Shown here: positions 49,172 to 57,782 of the stretch, piece by piece
Numbering within the stretch: the stretch's first letter is position 1
Layout of the letters: each line of letters begins with the position of its first letter
The notes under the pieces: generated by a model
The model's input: only the letters and a program-made list of their open reading frames with translations
The model's database searches: none
Told to the model about the DNA's origin: nothing
Made by a program: the position numbers and the translations under genes
Assembly (NCBI RefSeq): GCF_007097145.1
Contig: NZ_VJVZ01000008.1
Span: 124,001-188,000 of the forward strand
Direction: 5' to 3'
Length of the DNA stretch: 64,000 bases
Origin: Flavobacterium zepuense
Lineage (GTDB): Bacteria > Bacteroidota > Bacteroidia > Flavobacteriales > Flavobacteriaceae

Positions 49172-51663
49172 GAAATACAGCCAAAGCAACAACGCTGGAA
49201 AAAAAGTTTCCGCTCCTGGCGGTTGAAGAGAACTGTATCCTGAGCAAAGACGCTGACATCACCGCATGTTTTGCGGTCAGCCTTCCGGAACTCTTTACAG
49301 TAGGCTCGGCAGAGTATGAAGCCATCCATGCCGCGTGGCATAAAGCGGTTAAGACACTGCCGGATTACACGGTCGTACACAAACAGGACTGGTACATCAA
49401 GGAAACCTATGCACCCGATTTAACAGAAGAAGGCTTAAGCTTTTTAGGCAAGTCCTACAAGCAGCATTTTAACGAACGCCCGTTCCTGAACCATTATTGC
49501 TACCTGTTCCTAACCAAAACGACGAAGGAGCGCATGCGGATGCAAAGCAACTTCTCGTCGCTTTGCCGGGGCAAGCTGATCCCGAAGGAAGCGAGGGACA
49601 AAGAAGCCGTACACCAGTTTATGGAAGCCGTTGCCCAGTTTGAGCGTATCGTGAACGATTCGGGGCTGGTAAAGATGACACGCCTCACCGAGGAAGATAT
49701 TGTAGGTACCGATGAAAAGCAGGGCTTGCTGGAACAATACCTGACTTTATCGACGCAAGCTGATGAACCATTACAGGATATTGCCCTGGGTAGTGAAGAG
49801 GTACGTATCGGAAACAAAAGGCTGTGCCTGCATACGCTCTCCGATACGGACGACCTCCCGGGAACGGTGTCAGCAGATACCCGCTATGAAAAGTTGTCTA
49901 CCGACCGCAGCGATTGCCGGCTTTCGTTTGCTGCCCCGGTCGGGCTGCTGCTTAGCTGTAACCACATGTACAACCAGTACCTGTTCCTGGACAACAGTGA
50001 CAGCAACCTTCAGAAATTTGAGAAATCAGCCAAGAACATGCATTCACTGGCACGGTACAGCCGCAGCAACCAGATCAATAAGGAATGGATCGAGCGGTAT
50101 TTGAATGAAGCCCATTCGTTTGGGCTGTCATCCATCCGCGCCCATTTCAATGTGATCGCCTGGTCGGATGACCCGGCGGAACTGAAGCAGCTGAAGAACG
50201 ATACCGGAAGTGCGTTGGCACTGATGGAATGCAAGCCCAGGCACAACACCACGGACGTGGCTACCCTGTATTGGGCAGGAATCCCGGGGAACGCTGGTGA
50301 TTTTCCCAGCGAGGAGAGTTTCTACACGTTCATCGAACCGGCACTGTGCTTTTTCAGCGGGGAAACCAATTACAGGGACTCGCCATCACCCTTTGGGCTA
50401 AAGATGGCTGACCGCCTGACGGGCAATCCCATCCATTTGGATATATCCGACCTGCCGATGAAACGCGGGGTCATCACAAACCGCAACAAATTCATATTGG
50501 GGCCTTCGGGCAGCGGAAAGTCGTTCTTTACCAACCATATGGTACGCCAATATTACGAGCAGGGTGCCCATGTGCTGCTTGTGGATACCGGTAACAGCTA
50601 CCAGGGACTGTGCGAACTCATCCACGGAAAAACCAAAGGTGAAGACGGCGTGTATTTCACGTATACGGAAAGCAACCCCATCGCTTTTAACCCTTTCTAT
50701 ACCGACGATGGTGTGTTTGATATCGAAAAAAGGGAGAGTGTCAAGACCTTGGTACTCACGCTGTGGAAGCGGGATGACGAGCCGCCGACACGTGCTGAGG
50801 AAGTAGCCCTTTCCAATGCCGTGAGCGGGTACATCGACCAAATCAAACAACAGTCAGCCAATCCTTCGTTTAACGGATTCTATGACTATGTAAAGGGAGA
50901 CTATAAAAAGGTACTGGAGGAGAAAAAAGTGAGGGAAAAGGATTTTGACCTGGCCAACTTCCTCAACGTACTGGAACCCTATTACAAGGGCGGTGAATAC
51001 GACTACCTGCTCAACTCCGACAAGCAGCTGGATTTGCTGAACAAGCGGTTCATCGTTTTTGAGATTGATGCGATTAAAGACCATAAAATACTGTTCCCGA
51101 TCGTGACCATCATCATCATGGAGGTATTCATCAATAAGATGCGCAGGCTCAAAGGGCAGCGCAAGCTGATCCTTATTGAGGAAGCCTGGAAAGCCATTGC
51201 CAAGGAAGGCATGGCGGATTACATCAAATATTTGTTTAAGACCGTCAGGAAATTCTTTGGGGAGGCCATCGTGGTTACGCAAGAGGTGGATGACATCATA
51301 CAGTCGCCTATTGTGAAGGAAAGCATCATCAACAATTCCGACTGTAAAATCCTTTTGGACCAGCGCAAGTACATGAACAAGTTTGACGATATCCAGGCGA
51401 TGCTTGGGCTTACGGATAAGGAAAAAGCGCAGGTACTTTCCATCAATATGAACAACGACCCTTCAAGGCTGTACAAGGAAGTGTGGATCGGCCTCGGCGG
51501 CGTACAGTCGGCAGTTTATGCTACGGAGGTTAGCCTGGAGGAATACCTGGCCTACACCACCGAAGAAAGCGAAAAAATGGAAGTCATGGAACTGGCCAGC
51601 CAGCTTGGAGGCAATGTAGAACTCGCCATCCGGCGTATCGCGGCAAAGCGCCGTGAGGAATAA
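49168..51663 (+). CDS. traG: TraG (VirB4-like) conjugation ATPase
   Basis: 831 residues of the VirB4/TraC family. Walker A FILGPSGSGKSFF with GPSGSGKS at about 445-452; Walker B region RKLILIEEAWKAIA; RKFFGEAIVVTQEVDDIIQSPIV and LLDQRKYMNKFDDIQAML are further conserved blocks. The N-terminal domain (LEKKFPLLAVEENCILSKDADITACF) is typical. It is the power unit of the type IV secretion channel at the inner membrane. It overlaps traF and is followed 25 bases later by traI. The name follows CTnDOT usage and should not be confused with the TraG coupling protein of other systems. Confidence 0.95.
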   Translation: MRNTAKATTLEKKFPLLAVEENCILSKDADITACFAVSLPELFTVGSAEYEAIHAAWHKAVKTLPDYTVVHKQDWYIKETYAPDLTEEGLSFLGKSYKQHFNERPFLNHYCYLFLTKTTKERMRMQSNFSSLCRGKLIPKEARDKEAVHQFMEAVAQFERIVNDSGLVKMTRLTEEDIVGTDEKQGLLEQYLTLSTQADEPLQDIALGSEEVRIGNKRLCLHTLSDTDDLPGTVSADTRYEKLSTDRSDCRLSFAAPVGLLLSCNHMYNQYLFLDNSDSNLQKFEKSAKNMHSLARYSRSNQINKEWIERYLNEAHSFGLSSIRAHFNVIAWSDDPAELKQLKNDTGSALALMECKPRHNTTDVATLYWAGIPGNAGDFPSEESFYTFIEPALCFFSGETNYRDSPSPFGLKMADRLTGNPIHLDISDLPMKRGVITNRNKFILGPSGSGKSFFTNHMVRQYYEQGAHVLLVDTGNSYQGLCELIHGKTKGEDGVYFTYTESNPIAFNPFYTDDGVFDIEKRESVKTLVLTLWKRDDEPPTRAEEVALSNAVSGYIDQIKQQSANPSFNGFYDYVKGDYKKVLEEKKVREKDFDLANFLNVLEPYYKGGEYDYLLNSDKQLDLLNKRFIVFEIDAIKDHKILFPIVTIIIMEVFINKMRRLKGQRKLILIEEAWKAIAKEGMADYIKYLFKTVRKFFGEAIVVTQEVDDIIQSPIVKESIINNSDCKILLDQRKYMNKFDDIQAMLGLTDKEKAQVLSINMNNDPSRLYKEVWIGLGGVQSAVYATEVSLEEYLAYTTEESEKMEVMELASQLGGNVELAIRRIAAKRREE

Positions 51664-51688
51664 ATACTAACACTTAAATAGTAAAACC

Positions 51689-52318
51689 ATGAAAAAGATC
51701 ATTTATGTGGTGTGGGCAGTACTGGTACTGGCTGCCGCACCGGCAAAGGCGCAATGGGTCGTAAGCGACCCCGGAAGTTATGCGCAGGGCATTATCAACA
51801 CGGCCAACCAGATTATTGAAACGTCGGCTACGGCCAGCAACACGCTGAACAGCTTTAAAGAGGTGAAGAAAGTGTTTGACCAGGGTAAGCAATATTATGA
51901 CGCCTTGAAATCGGTAAACAATCTCGTACAGGATGCCCGCAGGGTTCAGGAAACAGTGTTGTTGGTTGGGGACATCTCCGATATGTATGTAACGGGATTC
52001 GGCCTCATGATGAACGACCCGAACTTTAGCCCGCAGGAACTGAGTGCTATTGCCTTTGGCTACTCCAAGCTGCTCAACGAGACCACAGGGCTGTTGGGTG
52101 ACCTGAGCCAGATCATCACGGCTTCAAGCCTTTCGCTCAGCGATAAAGAACGCATCGATATCATTGAGCGTGTGCATGCGGAAGTACTGCATTACTATAA
52201 CCTGGTGCGCTACTATACCAAAAAGAACATTTCGGTAAGTTTTGTCAGGGCACGCAAGCAGCATGACACCCAGCGCGTACTGGAGCTCTATGGCCCTGCA
52301 AACCAAAAATACTGGTAA
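51689..52318 (+). CDS. traI: TraI (DUF4141) transfer protein
   Basis: 209 residues: signal peptide (IIYVVWAVLVLAAAPAKAQ) and a periplasmic helical chain (QGIINTANQIIETSATASNTLNSFKEVKKVFDQGKQYYDALKSVNNLV, rich in coiled-coil heptads), typical of DUF4141, a VirB5-like component. The CTnDOT gene traH has no clear counterpart between traG and this gene. It is followed by traJ after 6 bases. Confidence 0.85.
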   Translation: MKKIIYVVWAVLVLAAAPAKAQWVVSDPGSYAQGIINTANQIIETSATASNTLNSFKEVKKVFDQGKQYYDALKSVNNLVQDARRVQETVLLVGDISDMYVTGFGLMMNDPNFSPQELSAIAFGYSKLLNETTGLLGDLSQIITASSLSLSDKERIDIIERVHAEVLHYYNLVRYYTKKNISVSFVRARKQHDTQRVLELYGPANQKYW

Positions 52319-52324
52319 GGAGCC

Positions 52325-53335
52325 ATGCTGCTGGAAATTGAATTTAGTAACCTGCACGAGATGCTGCGCAATCTCTATGATGAGATGCTGCCGCTCTCGG
52401 CAGAGATGGCGGCTGTTGCTAAAGGGCTTGCCGGGCTGGGGGCATTGTTTTACGTTGCCCTGAAAGTCTGGCAGGCACTCAGCCGCGCTGAACCCATAGA
52501 CCTGTTTCCCTTGCTTCGGCCATTTGCCTTAGGGCTCTGTATCATGTTCTTCCCCACGATGGTACTGGGGACGGTCAATGCTGTACTCAGCCCCATAGTT
52601 ACGGGAACACACGGTATTTTAGAAGGCCAGGTTTTGGACCTTAACGAATTGCAGGCACAGAAGGACCAGCTGGAACGCGAAGCGATGCTGCGCAACCCGG
52701 AGACCGCCTACCTGGTATCGGATGAGGAATTTGACAAGCAGCTGGAAGAACTGGGCTGGTCGCCTGCCGACCTGGCCACGATGTCGGGCATGTATCTGGA
52801 ACGGGGTATGTACCAATTAAAGCAGGACATCCGCAATGCTTTCAGGGAATTTTTAGAGATCCTTTTCCAAGCGGCGGCGCTGGTCATTGATACCATCCGT
52901 ACCTTTTTCCTTATTGTGCTTTCGATACTCGGCCCCATTGCCTTTGCCATTTCGGTGTGGGATGGGTTTCAGTCCACGCTCAACCAATGGTTTACCCGGT
53001 ACATCAGCGTGTATTTGTGGCTTCCTGTTTCCGACCTTTTCAGTTCGATGCTGGCCAAGATACAGTCGCTGATACTGGAGAAGGATATTGAGAACCTGTC
53101 TGACCCGACCTTTATCCCGGATACCTCTAATGCGGTGTACATCATCTTTATGATCATCGGGATCATCGGCTACTTCACCATACCTACGGTTACCGGATGG
53201 ATCATCCAGGCAGGTGGCGCAGGAAATTACACCCGCAATGTCAACCAGGCTACCCAGAAAGTCGGGAGTGTTGCCGGTGCCTCGGCAGGTGCAGCCGCAG
53301 GCAACGTTACCGGCAGGCTTATGAGTAAAAACTAA
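52325..53335 (+). CDS. traJ: TraJ, VirB6-like inner-membrane transfer protein
   Basis: 336 residues with several membrane helices (MAAVAKGLAGLGALFYVALKVWQAL, FALGLCIMFFPTMVLGTVNAVL, AAALVIDTIRTFFLIVLSILGPIAFAISVW, AVYIIFMIIGIIGYFTIPTVTGWIIQA) and a glycine/alanine-rich tail. This matches TraJ of the CTnDOT family, a VirB6-like polytopic protein of the channel. It lies between traI (6 bases) and traK (11 bases). Confidence 0.9.
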   Translation: MLLEIEFSNLHEMLRNLYDEMLPLSAEMAAVAKGLAGLGALFYVALKVWQALSRAEPIDLFPLLRPFALGLCIMFFPTMVLGTVNAVLSPIVTGTHGILEGQVLDLNELQAQKDQLEREAMLRNPETAYLVSDEEFDKQLEELGWSPADLATMSGMYLERGMYQLKQDIRNAFREFLEILFQAAALVIDTIRTFFLIVLSILGPIAFAISVWDGFQSTLNQWFTRYISVYLWLPVSDLFSSMLAKIQSLILEKDIENLSDPTFIPDTSNAVYIIFMIIGIIGYFTIPTVTGWIIQAGGAGNYTRNVNQATQKVGSVAGASAGAAAGNVTGRLMSKN

Positions 53336-53346
53336 ATCTTATAATT

Positions 53347-53973
53347 ATGGAATTTAAAACCTTAAGGAATATCGAGAACAGTTTTAGGCAAATACGCCTG
53401 TATGCCCTCATCTTCGCCGCCGTGTGTTTAATTACTACAGGCTACACCGTTTGGGAATCCTACCGTTTTGCCAGGGAGCAACGTGAAAAGGTCTATGTGT
53501 TGGACCAGGGAAAATCACTGATGCTGGCCCTGTCACAGGACGCGGCTATCAACCGCCCTGTAGAAGCACGTGAGCACGTCAGGCGTTTCCACGAGCTGTT
53601 CTTTACCCTTGCACCGGACAAGGCGGCGATCGAAAGCAATATGAAAAGGGCATTCAGCCTTGCCGATAAAAGTGCTTTTGATTACTACAGAGACCTATCT
53701 GAAAAAGGGTACTACAACCGTATCATATCGGCGAATGTGCAGCAGCGCCTTGAAGTGGACAGTGTGCAATGCAATTTTGAGAAGTATCCTTACGCCGTCA
53801 GAACGTATGCCAGGGAATCCATCATCCGTGCCAGTAACGTGACACGCAGAAGCCTGGTTACGAGCTGCCTGTTGGTCAACTCCGTTCGTTCGGATGATAA
53901 CCCGCAGGGGTTTAATATCGAACAGTTCAGGGTATTGGAGAACAAGGATGTCGAGGTAATCGACCGCAAATAA
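53347..53973 (+). CDS. traK: TraK transfer protein, VirB8-like
   Basis: 208 residues with one N-terminal membrane helix (QIRLYALIFAAVCLITTGYTVW) and a periplasmic domain containing the TraK block NRPVEAREHVRRFHELFFTLAPDKAAIESNMKRAFSLADKS. This is the TraK family of Bacteroidota conjugative elements, comparable to VirB8. It starts 11 bases after traJ and is followed by traL after 6 bases. Confidence 0.9.
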   Translation: MEFKTLRNIENSFRQIRLYALIFAAVCLITTGYTVWESYRFAREQREKVYVLDQGKSLMLALSQDAAINRPVEAREHVRRFHELFFTLAPDKAAIESNMKRAFSLADKSAFDYYRDLSEKGYYNRIISANVQQRLEVDSVQCNFEKYPYAVRTYARESIIRASNVTRRSLVTSCLLVNSVRSDDNPQGFNIEQFRVLENKDVEVIDRK

Positions 53974-53979
53974 GAAATT

Positions 53980-54246
53980 ATGAAAGCGCTTACCAACTCA
54001 ATAAAACCCTGGCTTGAGGGCATGGACACCCGTTGGCAACAAGTACCGGCAAAGGATGCACGCCGCATTATAGCATATAGCTTTGGCGGCTATGTATTAA
54101 TCACCCTTGCGGTGCTTGTGCAGATAGTGTGTAAGGTCAGTACCTCTAAAAGCAGTATGGAGATCAAACACATCACCAACCCGGTAACGGTAAAGGCCAA
54201 TAAAAAGATAAATGAACTTAAAACAGAAGATTATGAAAGAGAATGA
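53980..54246 (+). CDS. traL: TraL (DUF3989) small transfer protein
   Basis: 88 residues with one membrane helix (AYSFGGYVLITLAVLVQIVCK) and the conserved N-terminal part WLEGMDTRWQQVPAKDARRI. It is the short DUF3989/TraL protein that lies between traK and traM in this element family. Its last codons overlap the traM start by 14 bases if the ATG at 54233 is used. Confidence 0.8.
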   Translation: MKALTNSIKPWLEGMDTRWQQVPAKDARRIIAYSFGGYVLITLAVLVQIVCKVSTSKSSMEIKHITNPVTVKANKKINELKTEDYERE

Positions 54247-55537
54247 GAAAAAGAAGGCGGCCGTGCAGGTTACCGAGGGCAACCCAGTTCCGGGCACAAA
54301 TGAGACTGCAGAAGTGAATGGCGAAGGACGTTTCAAAAAGCCCCTGATCTTTAGCGTTATGGGATTGCTATTCATCGGCTGCCTTTACCTGATATTCGGT
54401 CGCAATAGCGGGGACAAGGCAAAAGATGTGATAACGGTCGGGATTAATGCGGCGGTACCACAGGCTTCAGGAGACGGGCTACCCACCGATAAAGGTAAAG
54501 CCTATGAACAGGAGATGCTTCAGGAAAAAGAAAGGAAAAAACGGGAAACGCTTATGACCCTATCCGATTACTGGCAATCCGACAGCACCCAGCAGCAGAG
54601 CGAGCCCACCGGAAGTCCTAAAAACGGGCATGAAATAAAGCCTCCAAAAGATATGAATCCAGCATTGAGCAGCTACAAGACAATGCAGCACTCGCTGGGG
54701 AATTTTTATCAGAGAGACCCTGCACAGGATGCCTTAAAATCCGAAAATGAACGGCTGAAGGCGCAACTGGAGACGAGGCAGGCTGCACAGGGCCAAAAAC
54801 CGGATGACCGCCTGGCGTTGATGGAGAAATCCTACCAGATGGCAGCAAAATATTTCCCGGGCACTGTACAAAAGGATTCACTTACCGCCAAGCCGTCGAA
54901 ACAAAAGCCGGAAGACGAATTTATTACAGTAGTGGCAGACAGGAAATCTGTTGTATCCCAACTATACCGCAAAGTTCCGGACTCCTTGCTCCTGGCGCGC
55001 CTGGCTAACGGCGAACAACAAGGCTTTGCAACAGCGAGCGGTCCGCAAGATGTTCCACTTCCAGCCAATAGCATCCGCGCCTGCATCCACCAGAGCCTTA
55101 AATTAGTTGGTGAAGGCAGCGTACAGCTACGCCTCCAACAGGATGTGCGAATAGGGAAAGCGGTATTACCCAGTGGTTCTACAGTGACCGCCAGCACAAA
55201 ATTCCAGGGAAACAGGTTGCAAATGCAGGTCGTCTCCGTGGAAATTGACGGCAGCATCGTGCCAGTCAATCTGAGCGTGTATGACCTTGACGGCCAGAAA
55301 GGACTGAACCTGCCGTACGCACCGGAGGTTACGGCAGTAAATGGCACACTTGCCAATATGGGTAGTACGAGCGGTAGCAGCTTTACGCTGAACCGTTCTG
55401 CCGGGCAGCAACTCACCTCGGATATGACACGTGGGCTGATACAGGGCGTGTCGGGCTATTTTTCGAAAAGGGTAACGGCACAAAAAGCCACCCTGAAACA
55501 GGGATACCAGTTGTTCTTGGTCTCTAAACAGAAATAA
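54233..55537 (+). CDS. traM: TraM, VirB10-like transfer protein
   Basis: 434 residues from ATG 54233 (MKENEKKKAAVQVTEGN); a further ATG at 54212 is in frame but would deepen the overlap with traL. One membrane helix (PLIFSVMGLLFIGCLYLIFG, about 40-60) is followed by a proline/glutamine-rich coiled-coil region (LKSENERLKAQLETRQ) and the C-terminal TraM domain (ANSIRACIHQSLKLVGEGSVQLRLQQDVRIGKAVLPSGSTVTA). This is the TraM family, equivalent to VirB10 and bridging the two membranes. traN follows 17 bases on. Confidence 0.92.
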   Translation: MKENEKKKAAVQVTEGNPVPGTNETAEVNGEGRFKKPLIFSVMGLLFIGCLYLIFGRNSGDKAKDVITVGINAAVPQASGDGLPTDKGKAYEQEMLQEKERKKRETLMTLSDYWQSDSTQQQSEPTGSPKNGHEIKPPKDMNPALSSYKTMQHSLGNFYQRDPAQDALKSENERLKAQLETRQAAQGQKPDDRLALMEKSYQMAAKYFPGTVQKDSLTAKPSKQKPEDEFITVVADRKSVVSQLYRKVPDSLLLARLANGEQQGFATASGPQDVPLPANSIRACIHQSLKLVGEGSVQLRLQQDVRIGKAVLPSGSTVTASTKFQGNRLQMQVVSVEIDGSIVPVNLSVYDLDGQKGLNLPYAPEVTAVNGTLANMGSTSGSSFTLNRSAGQQLTSDMTRGLIQGVSGYFSKRVTAQKATLKQGYQLFLVSKQK

Positions 55538-55554
55538 TTTAAAAAATTAAGATT

Positions 55555-56448
55555 ATGAAATTACATCATATTAAGAACAGCCTGCTAACGGTACTATTAA
55601 TAATAGCAGTAAATGCAACTGCACAGGTAAAACAGCCTGACGCGTTAAGCCTTGGACCAATAACCCCTTATGCCATAGAAGTTACTTACGATAAGACCTC
55701 CCATATTATTTTCCCAGCCGGAATCCGCTATGTGGACCTGGGGAGTGATTATATCGTTGCAGGTAAAGCGGATGATGCCGACAATGTGCTACGCGTAAAA
55801 GCGGCTACAAAAGGCTTCGACCCCGAAACTAATTTTTCGATAATTACAGAAGATGGCAATTTCTACAGTTTCAATGCCTGTTACAGCGATTCGCCTTGGG
55901 TAATGAGTTACAACCTTGCCTCGGGGCAAACTTTAGTCAACCGCTCGCAAGCTGCCGATGTCCGTTTTGTGGAATTAGGCAAAGCACCGGCCTCAGTTAC
56001 GGAGCTTCTGATGGAACGGCTGTATGAAAAAGACCAACGAACGATTAAGGATATCAGGTCGGATAGTTATGGAATTACGTTTAGCTTAAGGGGTATTTAC
56101 GTCCACGAAGGCAAATATTATTTCCACACGCAGATCGACAATGGAACCTATGTCCCCTTTGTGGTCGATTTTGCACGGTTCAAGGTTGTTGACCGAAAGG
56201 TAGCCAAACGTACTGTGGTACAAGAGCGTACTTTAATACCGTTGCGAACGTATAAACCGCTGCTGCCTGTCAACGGCAATGCTGATGAGAGAAACATTTT
56301 TTTGCTGGATGTTTTTACCCTGACAAAGGGCCAAGTACTGCTGATCGAAGTGTTTGAGAAGAATGGCGGACGTGGTCAGGTGCTAAGGGTTAAAAATTCC
56401 GACCTGCTTAAGGCGAAGCCCATTAGTAAATTAAAATTCAAATTCTGA
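55555..56448 (+). CDS. traN: TraN (DUF4138), VirB9-like outer-membrane transfer protein
   Basis: 297 residues: signal peptide (LLTVLLIIAVNATAQ) and a beta-rich body with the DUF4138 signature (EVTYDKTSHIIFPAGIRYVDLGSDYIVAGKADDADNVLRVKA, IRSDSYGITFSLRGIYVHEGKYYFHTQIDNGTYVPFVVDF). It forms the VirB9-like part of the core complex. It is the last tra gene in the window: the usual traO, traP and traQ do not follow; structured element B starts 94 bases after its stop, on the other strand. Confidence 0.92.
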   Translation: MKLHHIKNSLLTVLLIIAVNATAQVKQPDALSLGPITPYAIEVTYDKTSHIIFPAGIRYVDLGSDYIVAGKADDADNVLRVKAATKGFDPETNFSIITEDGNFYSFNACYSDSPWVMSYNLASGQTLVNRSQAADVRFVELGKAPASVTELLMERLYEKDQRTIKDIRSDSYGITFSLRGIYVHEGKYYFHTQIDNGTYVPFVVDFARFKVVDRKVAKRTVVQERTLIPLRTYKPLLPVNGNADERNIFLLDVFTLTKGQVLLIEVFEKNGGRGQVLRVKNSDLLKAKPISKLKFKF

Positions 56449-56542
56449 GAGGCTCAAAAATAGCTATTGGATACTACTGCAAACCTCCCTATCTTTGTGG
56501 AAATATTAGAAAATCTTAAAGTGTTTTTACTTTAAGTCTCGT

Positions 56543-56648
56543 CACTGAAAACTGGTAATTTTTAAAGACTTCGAGACTAAGTGGAGACGCTCATGCTACG
56601 GCGTGGGCGCTCGCTTATGCGAAGTCTTGGTATACCAGTGCCACAGTG
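56543..56648 (-). ncRNA. Structured repeat element, copy B (candidate structured RNA)
   Basis: Reading the minus strand: P1 CACTG/CAGTG (56648-56644 with 56547-56543), a 4-base linker, P2 ACTGGTA/TACCAGT (56639-56633 with 56557-56551), P3 AGACTTCG/CGAAGTCT and then ATAAGCGAGC...CCACTTA around the tip. The linkers (4 bases on one side, 3 on the other), the P2 sequence and the tip block are shared with copy A at 22357-22464, whereas P1 and P3 are different in sequence yet still pair. It lies between the end of traN and a small HhH-type gene. Strand and function as for copy A are not proven. Confidence 0.6.
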
Positions 56649-56759
56649 TCCGTAAGTGTAGTTGTCTGCGCCTATTTTTTTGGCGTCAAAAACGTTCCGT
56701 AACTCCCAGCGTAGCTTCAAACACTTACCATACATTATAATTCATAAGAATTAAATAAC

Positions 56760-56987
56760 ATGGTAGATCCGAATTCAAAACTTCAAATGAAACTTTCCGA
56801 AAGTAGATTTCCATTCAGTAAAAGGATGGTAAATTTTTTTAATAGTCTTGAAATTGATACTGTAGAGCAATTAGCGGAAATTCCCCTGTCAAAGTTTACC
56901 TGTTTTAGAGGCTTTAAGGTGAAATGTAAAAGTGAGTTGATTGCATTTATAAAGTTTGAGCAAATTCAAAACTATTTTAGTGACTAA
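56760..56987 (+). CDS. Small HhH-like protein (RNA polymerase alpha-CTD-like)
   Basis: 75 residues. RFPFSKRMVNFFNSLEIDTVEQLAEIPLSKFTCFRGFKVKCKSELIAFIKF resembles the helix-hairpin-helix fold of the RNA polymerase alpha C-terminal domain (compare the usual LSVRTLNCLKxxxIxTVxxLVxxSxxxLLxIxNFGxKSLxEI pattern), although the conserved glycine region is altered (CFRGFKVKCKSEL). Standalone alphaCTD-like proteins occur in Bacteroidota, but none is assigned here. It is 112 bases to the right of element B. DNA binding is likely, function unknown. Confidence 0.5.
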   Translation: MVDPNSKLQMKLSESRFPFSKRMVNFFNSLEIDTVEQLAEIPLSKFTCFRGFKVKCKSELIAFIKFEQIQNYFSD

Positions 56988-57395
56988 TTTTATCCAATCC
57001 TCAAAGTAACAAGCAGCGTGGATAACTATATTGCAAAAATGATATAAAAAGCAAAAAAAATCAGTTAAAATCACGAGTAGCTTTTTGACTTCCTACCATT
57101 TTACAGGCAATTAAATTCCAGCACATAGTGGGGTTCAGGACCGCAGAGGCTGAGAGATTCCAGTTGGATCCCTAAACCGACATAATATTTTTTATAAAAT
57201 AAGTTGCTGATTATTATGATGTTTCAAGTTATATCTGTATTTTAAAACTTAGGGATTTAAGTTTAATTATGTTTCAAGCTCATCAAGGCTACTATTATAT
57301 TTTAACATCGAGCGAATAATATCTAAAGATTTCGATGAAATAGATGGCATAGCAATTAAACTTAAATTTATTGCCTACATTTAAGGAAAAACGCA
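56988..57395. other. Intergenic region without recognisable gene
   Basis: About 400 AT-rich bases. A GGGGTT...GGCTGAGAGATTC stretch near 57129-57165 faintly recalls a TPP riboswitch but lacks the second conserved half. No ORF with coding character, tRNA or terminator is visible. A boundary between the conjugative element and other DNA could lie in this region. Confidence 0.4.
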
Positions 57396-57695
57396 ATGGG
57401 ATATCTTATCTCTGTTACTATTGAAAACCTTACCCGCTTTATTTTATACAAACGATCTCACGAAAATCTATCAAAGTTAAACGGTTTGGAGGAAGAACAG
57501 GTAGTAAGAATCCTTGAACGGTATCCTGAAGTTTTTACCCGTGTAAGTGTGTCTTTATGCAGCTATAATAACCAGGATCTCACGCTGCACAACGTGTCAC
57601 ATTCCTTATGTGATATCCTATCTACATATCCATACATCTTACATGATTTCCCTAAGGAACTTTTAAGTTCCATTGTCGCCCTCCGGGCCAGCTGA
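57396..57695 (+). CDS. Hypothetical 99-residue protein
   Basis: A single helical protein (ITIENLTRFILYKRSHENLSKLNGLEEEQVVRILERYPEVFTRV... type) without known motif; a few cysteines but no metal pattern. It has its own ATG and ends 87 bases before the cheB-like gene. No family is recognised, and it might be a false ORF, though its length and amino-acid use look plausible. Confidence 0.4.
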   Translation: MGYLISVTIENLTRFILYKRSHENLSKLNGLEEEQVVRILERYPEVFTRVSVSLCSYNNQDLTLHNVSHSLCDILSTYPYILHDFPKELLSSIVALRAS

Positions 57696-57782
57696 CACGA
57701 TTGCCCAGTTGATAATTAATTGGTAACTAATACGCTATGTTAATAACCTTGCTATAACCGATATAAGTAATTACCTTTCCAC

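Larger units (their letters stand above)
31706..56448. mobile_element. Core of a CTnDOT-type integrative conjugative element
   Basis: rteC, the HTH protein, DUF3945, topB, mobC, mobB, mobA, the oriT candidate and traA to traN are all parts of Bacteroidota ICEs in familiar order. Two cargo inserts (SDR/AraC and MFS/TetR/DUF1016) and very likely the upstream cargo (defence, mutagenesis and SusCD blocks) belong to the same element. Integrase, attachment sites, traO-traQ and excision genes are not in view, so the limits given are only those of the recognised core. Confidence 0.85.

Noticed and set aside
54832..55416. Long ORF antisense to traM
   Set aside because: Shadow frame of a well-supported gene.
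57129..57180. TPP riboswitch-like bases (GGGGTT ... GGCTGAGAGATTC)
   Set aside because: The second conserved half with GAACCTGA and the downstream thiamine genes are missing, so the match is likely chance or a decayed remnant.
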